From NCBI GenBank assembly GCA_963790075.1, contig CAWBNG010000009.1:186001-250000 (forward strand): 64,000 nucleotides of DNA, given 5' to 3'. The position numbers and the translations under genes are program-made. Under the pieces are notes generated by a model that was not told the origin of the DNA, made no database searches, and saw only the letters and a list, made by a program, of their open reading frames with translations. This document shows positions 63,137 to 64,000 of the stretch, one piece after another. The stretch comes from CAYOUV01 sp963790075 (lineage in GTDB: Bacteria; Chloroflexota; Anaerolineae; Anaerolineales; Villigracilaceae). Each line of letters opens with the position of its first letter. The first letter of the stretch is position 1.

Positions 63137-64000
63137 TCAAGCTCCGCGACCCCAAATGATCCCTTCGACAAAGCGTATCAGACGGTTGATAAACGATCGC
63201 AAACGACCCAGCAAGCGATATCGTTGAGGATAAACGATCGGCTCAGTTTCCATTGGGCCAGTCCACTCGGCAGCCAGGGCTCCCCAGGTCAAGCCCGCAC
63301 CAAATCCGACAAAGACAATTTTGTCTCCGGCCTTCAGCTGTCCTTTTTCTACGGCCTCGACGGTGGCCAATGGGATCGAGGCAGTGGATGTGTTTCCATA
63401 TCGCTCGAGATTGACGATGAATCGCTCCATCGGGAGTTTCAACCCCCGGGCAGCCGCTTCGATAATTCTTAGGTTAGCCTGGTGTGGAATTACCCAGGAA
63501 ATATCGTCGATGGTCAGTTTGGCATCTTCCAATACTTCCCGGGTGGCCTGCGCCATGACACGCGTCGCAAAGCGAAACACTTCGCGTCCGTCCATGCGGA
63601 TATAATGCATGCCCGCGCGCAGTGTTTCATCCGAAGCTGGATGCTTGCTGCCACCAGCCTGCAAGGTCAACAAATCACCACCAGAGCCGTCCGAATGCAT
63701 GACTGCGGAAAGCACACCGCCGGGCTGTTCACTGGCCTGCAGGACAAACGCACCAGCCCCGTCTCCGAATAAGATGCAGGTTGAACGGTCTGACCAATCC
63801 ACAAATCGGGAGAGCGTCTCAGTCCCAATCACCAATGCATTTTTAATCGATCCACTGTGAATGGACTGTGCGGCCATATTAATTGCATAGATAAATCCCG
63901 TACAGGCAGCCAGCAGATCAAATGCGCCAGCCTTGGTCGCGCCTAACTGATCCTGAACAATGCAGGCAGTTGCCGGGAAGAGGTATTCCGGGGTTGAAGT
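63137..64000 (-). CDS. fabH: 3-oxoacyl-ACP synthase III, N terminus beyond window
   Basis: KAS III starts fatty acid synthesis from acetyl-CoA and malonyl-ACP. The window holds 287 residues from the C-terminal side; the frame is open to 64000. Active-site Cys is in DLLAACTGFIYA, His in WVIPHQANLRI and Asn in RYGNTSTASIP. The C terminus extends about 35 residues past the usual GAGLTWGALAAEW, ending in a basic amphipathic LGRLRSFINRLIRFVEGI stretch. It is followed by tatA after 85 bases. Confidence 0.93.
   Translation of the reverse strand, partial: TSTPEYLFPATACIVQDQLGATKAGAFDLLAACTGFIYAINMAAQSIHSGSIKNALVIGTETLSRFVDWSDRSTCILFGDGAGAFVLQASEQPGGVLSAVMHSDGSGGDLLTLQAGGSKHPASDETLRAGMHYIRMDGREVFRFATRVMAQATREVLEDAKLTIDDISWVIPHQANLRIIEAAARGLKLPMERFIVNLERYGNTSTASIPLATVEAVEKGQLKAGDKIVFVGFGAGLTWGALAAEWTGPMETEPIVYPQRYRLLGRLRSFINRLIRFVEGIIWGRGA

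Overview
The window looks like a chromosomal segment of a free-living bacterium of the phylum Chloroflexota, most likely class Anaerolineae. This rests on moderate GC, several secreted proteins with Thr/Pro-rich stalks after a lipobox or membrane anchor, a SufCBD-SufS-SufU iron-sulfur operon with a SufR-type regulator, an ADP-glucose glycogen pathway, and permease proteins fused to universal-stress domains. No rRNA, CRISPR array or prophage was seen. The only mobile DNA is a truncated integrase-type transposase remnant. Taxonomy is inferred from gene style, not from a marker gene search.

Layout. 1-2.9 kb (minus): glycogen operon glgA-glgC-malQ; malQ is cut by the window edge. 3-7.7 kb: a beta-propeller lipoprotein gene, then a five-cluster-type Fe-S protein gene diverging from two tandem paralogues of the alanine dehydrogenase/transhydrogenase fold. 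7.7-10.3 kb (minus): a membrane redox cassette (PepSY-like secreted protein, small anchored protein with an apparent frameshift, ApbE flavinyltransferase, ferric-reductase-like haem b protein). 10.4-11.8 kb: tRNA-His directly downstream of hisS. 12-13.4 kb: methyltransferase and PIG-L deacetylase. 13.5-20.7 kb: the SUF region, with sufC-B-D, a 94-aa unknown, sufS, sufU (frameshifted) and a Rieske ferredoxin on the minus strand, and sufR plus a SufT-like gene diverging on the plus strand, separated by two mirror-image promoters.

20.7-29.9 kb: XRE-cupin regulator, ywiC and DUF2007 genes, acyl-CoA dehydrogenase, then a seven-gene minus operon gatB-hydrolase-GT39-CPBP protease-GNAT-comEA-methyltransferase. 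30-34.9 kb: two tandem APC permeases each carrying paired universal-stress domains. 34.9-37.5 kb: AlkD-like gene and gatC-gatA. 37.6-51.1 kb: an eleven-gene plus-strand run with no clear internal terminator: acyl-CoA dehydrogenase, two large membrane glycosyltransferase-like proteins, zinc MDR oxidoreductase, lipoprotein, two small membrane proteins, a three-subunit biotin acyl-CoA carboxylase and a CYTH protein.

51.2-64 kb: murI and a class I amidotransferase gene, rplS, the transposase remnant, fabF-thrC-moaE-moaD-moaC read from the minus strand, diverging scpA, vanZ-like gene, a secreted lipoprotein, a DUF255 thioredoxin-fold protein, an alpha/beta hydrolase, tatA, and a partial fabH at the right edge.

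Two genes (sufU and the small anchored protein of the redox cassette) are each broken by one extra base and read smoothly once it is removed, so base-level sequence error is a live explanation. Transcription units are mostly tight, with overlapping stop/start codons, and are closed by strong symmetric hairpins shared by convergent genes.
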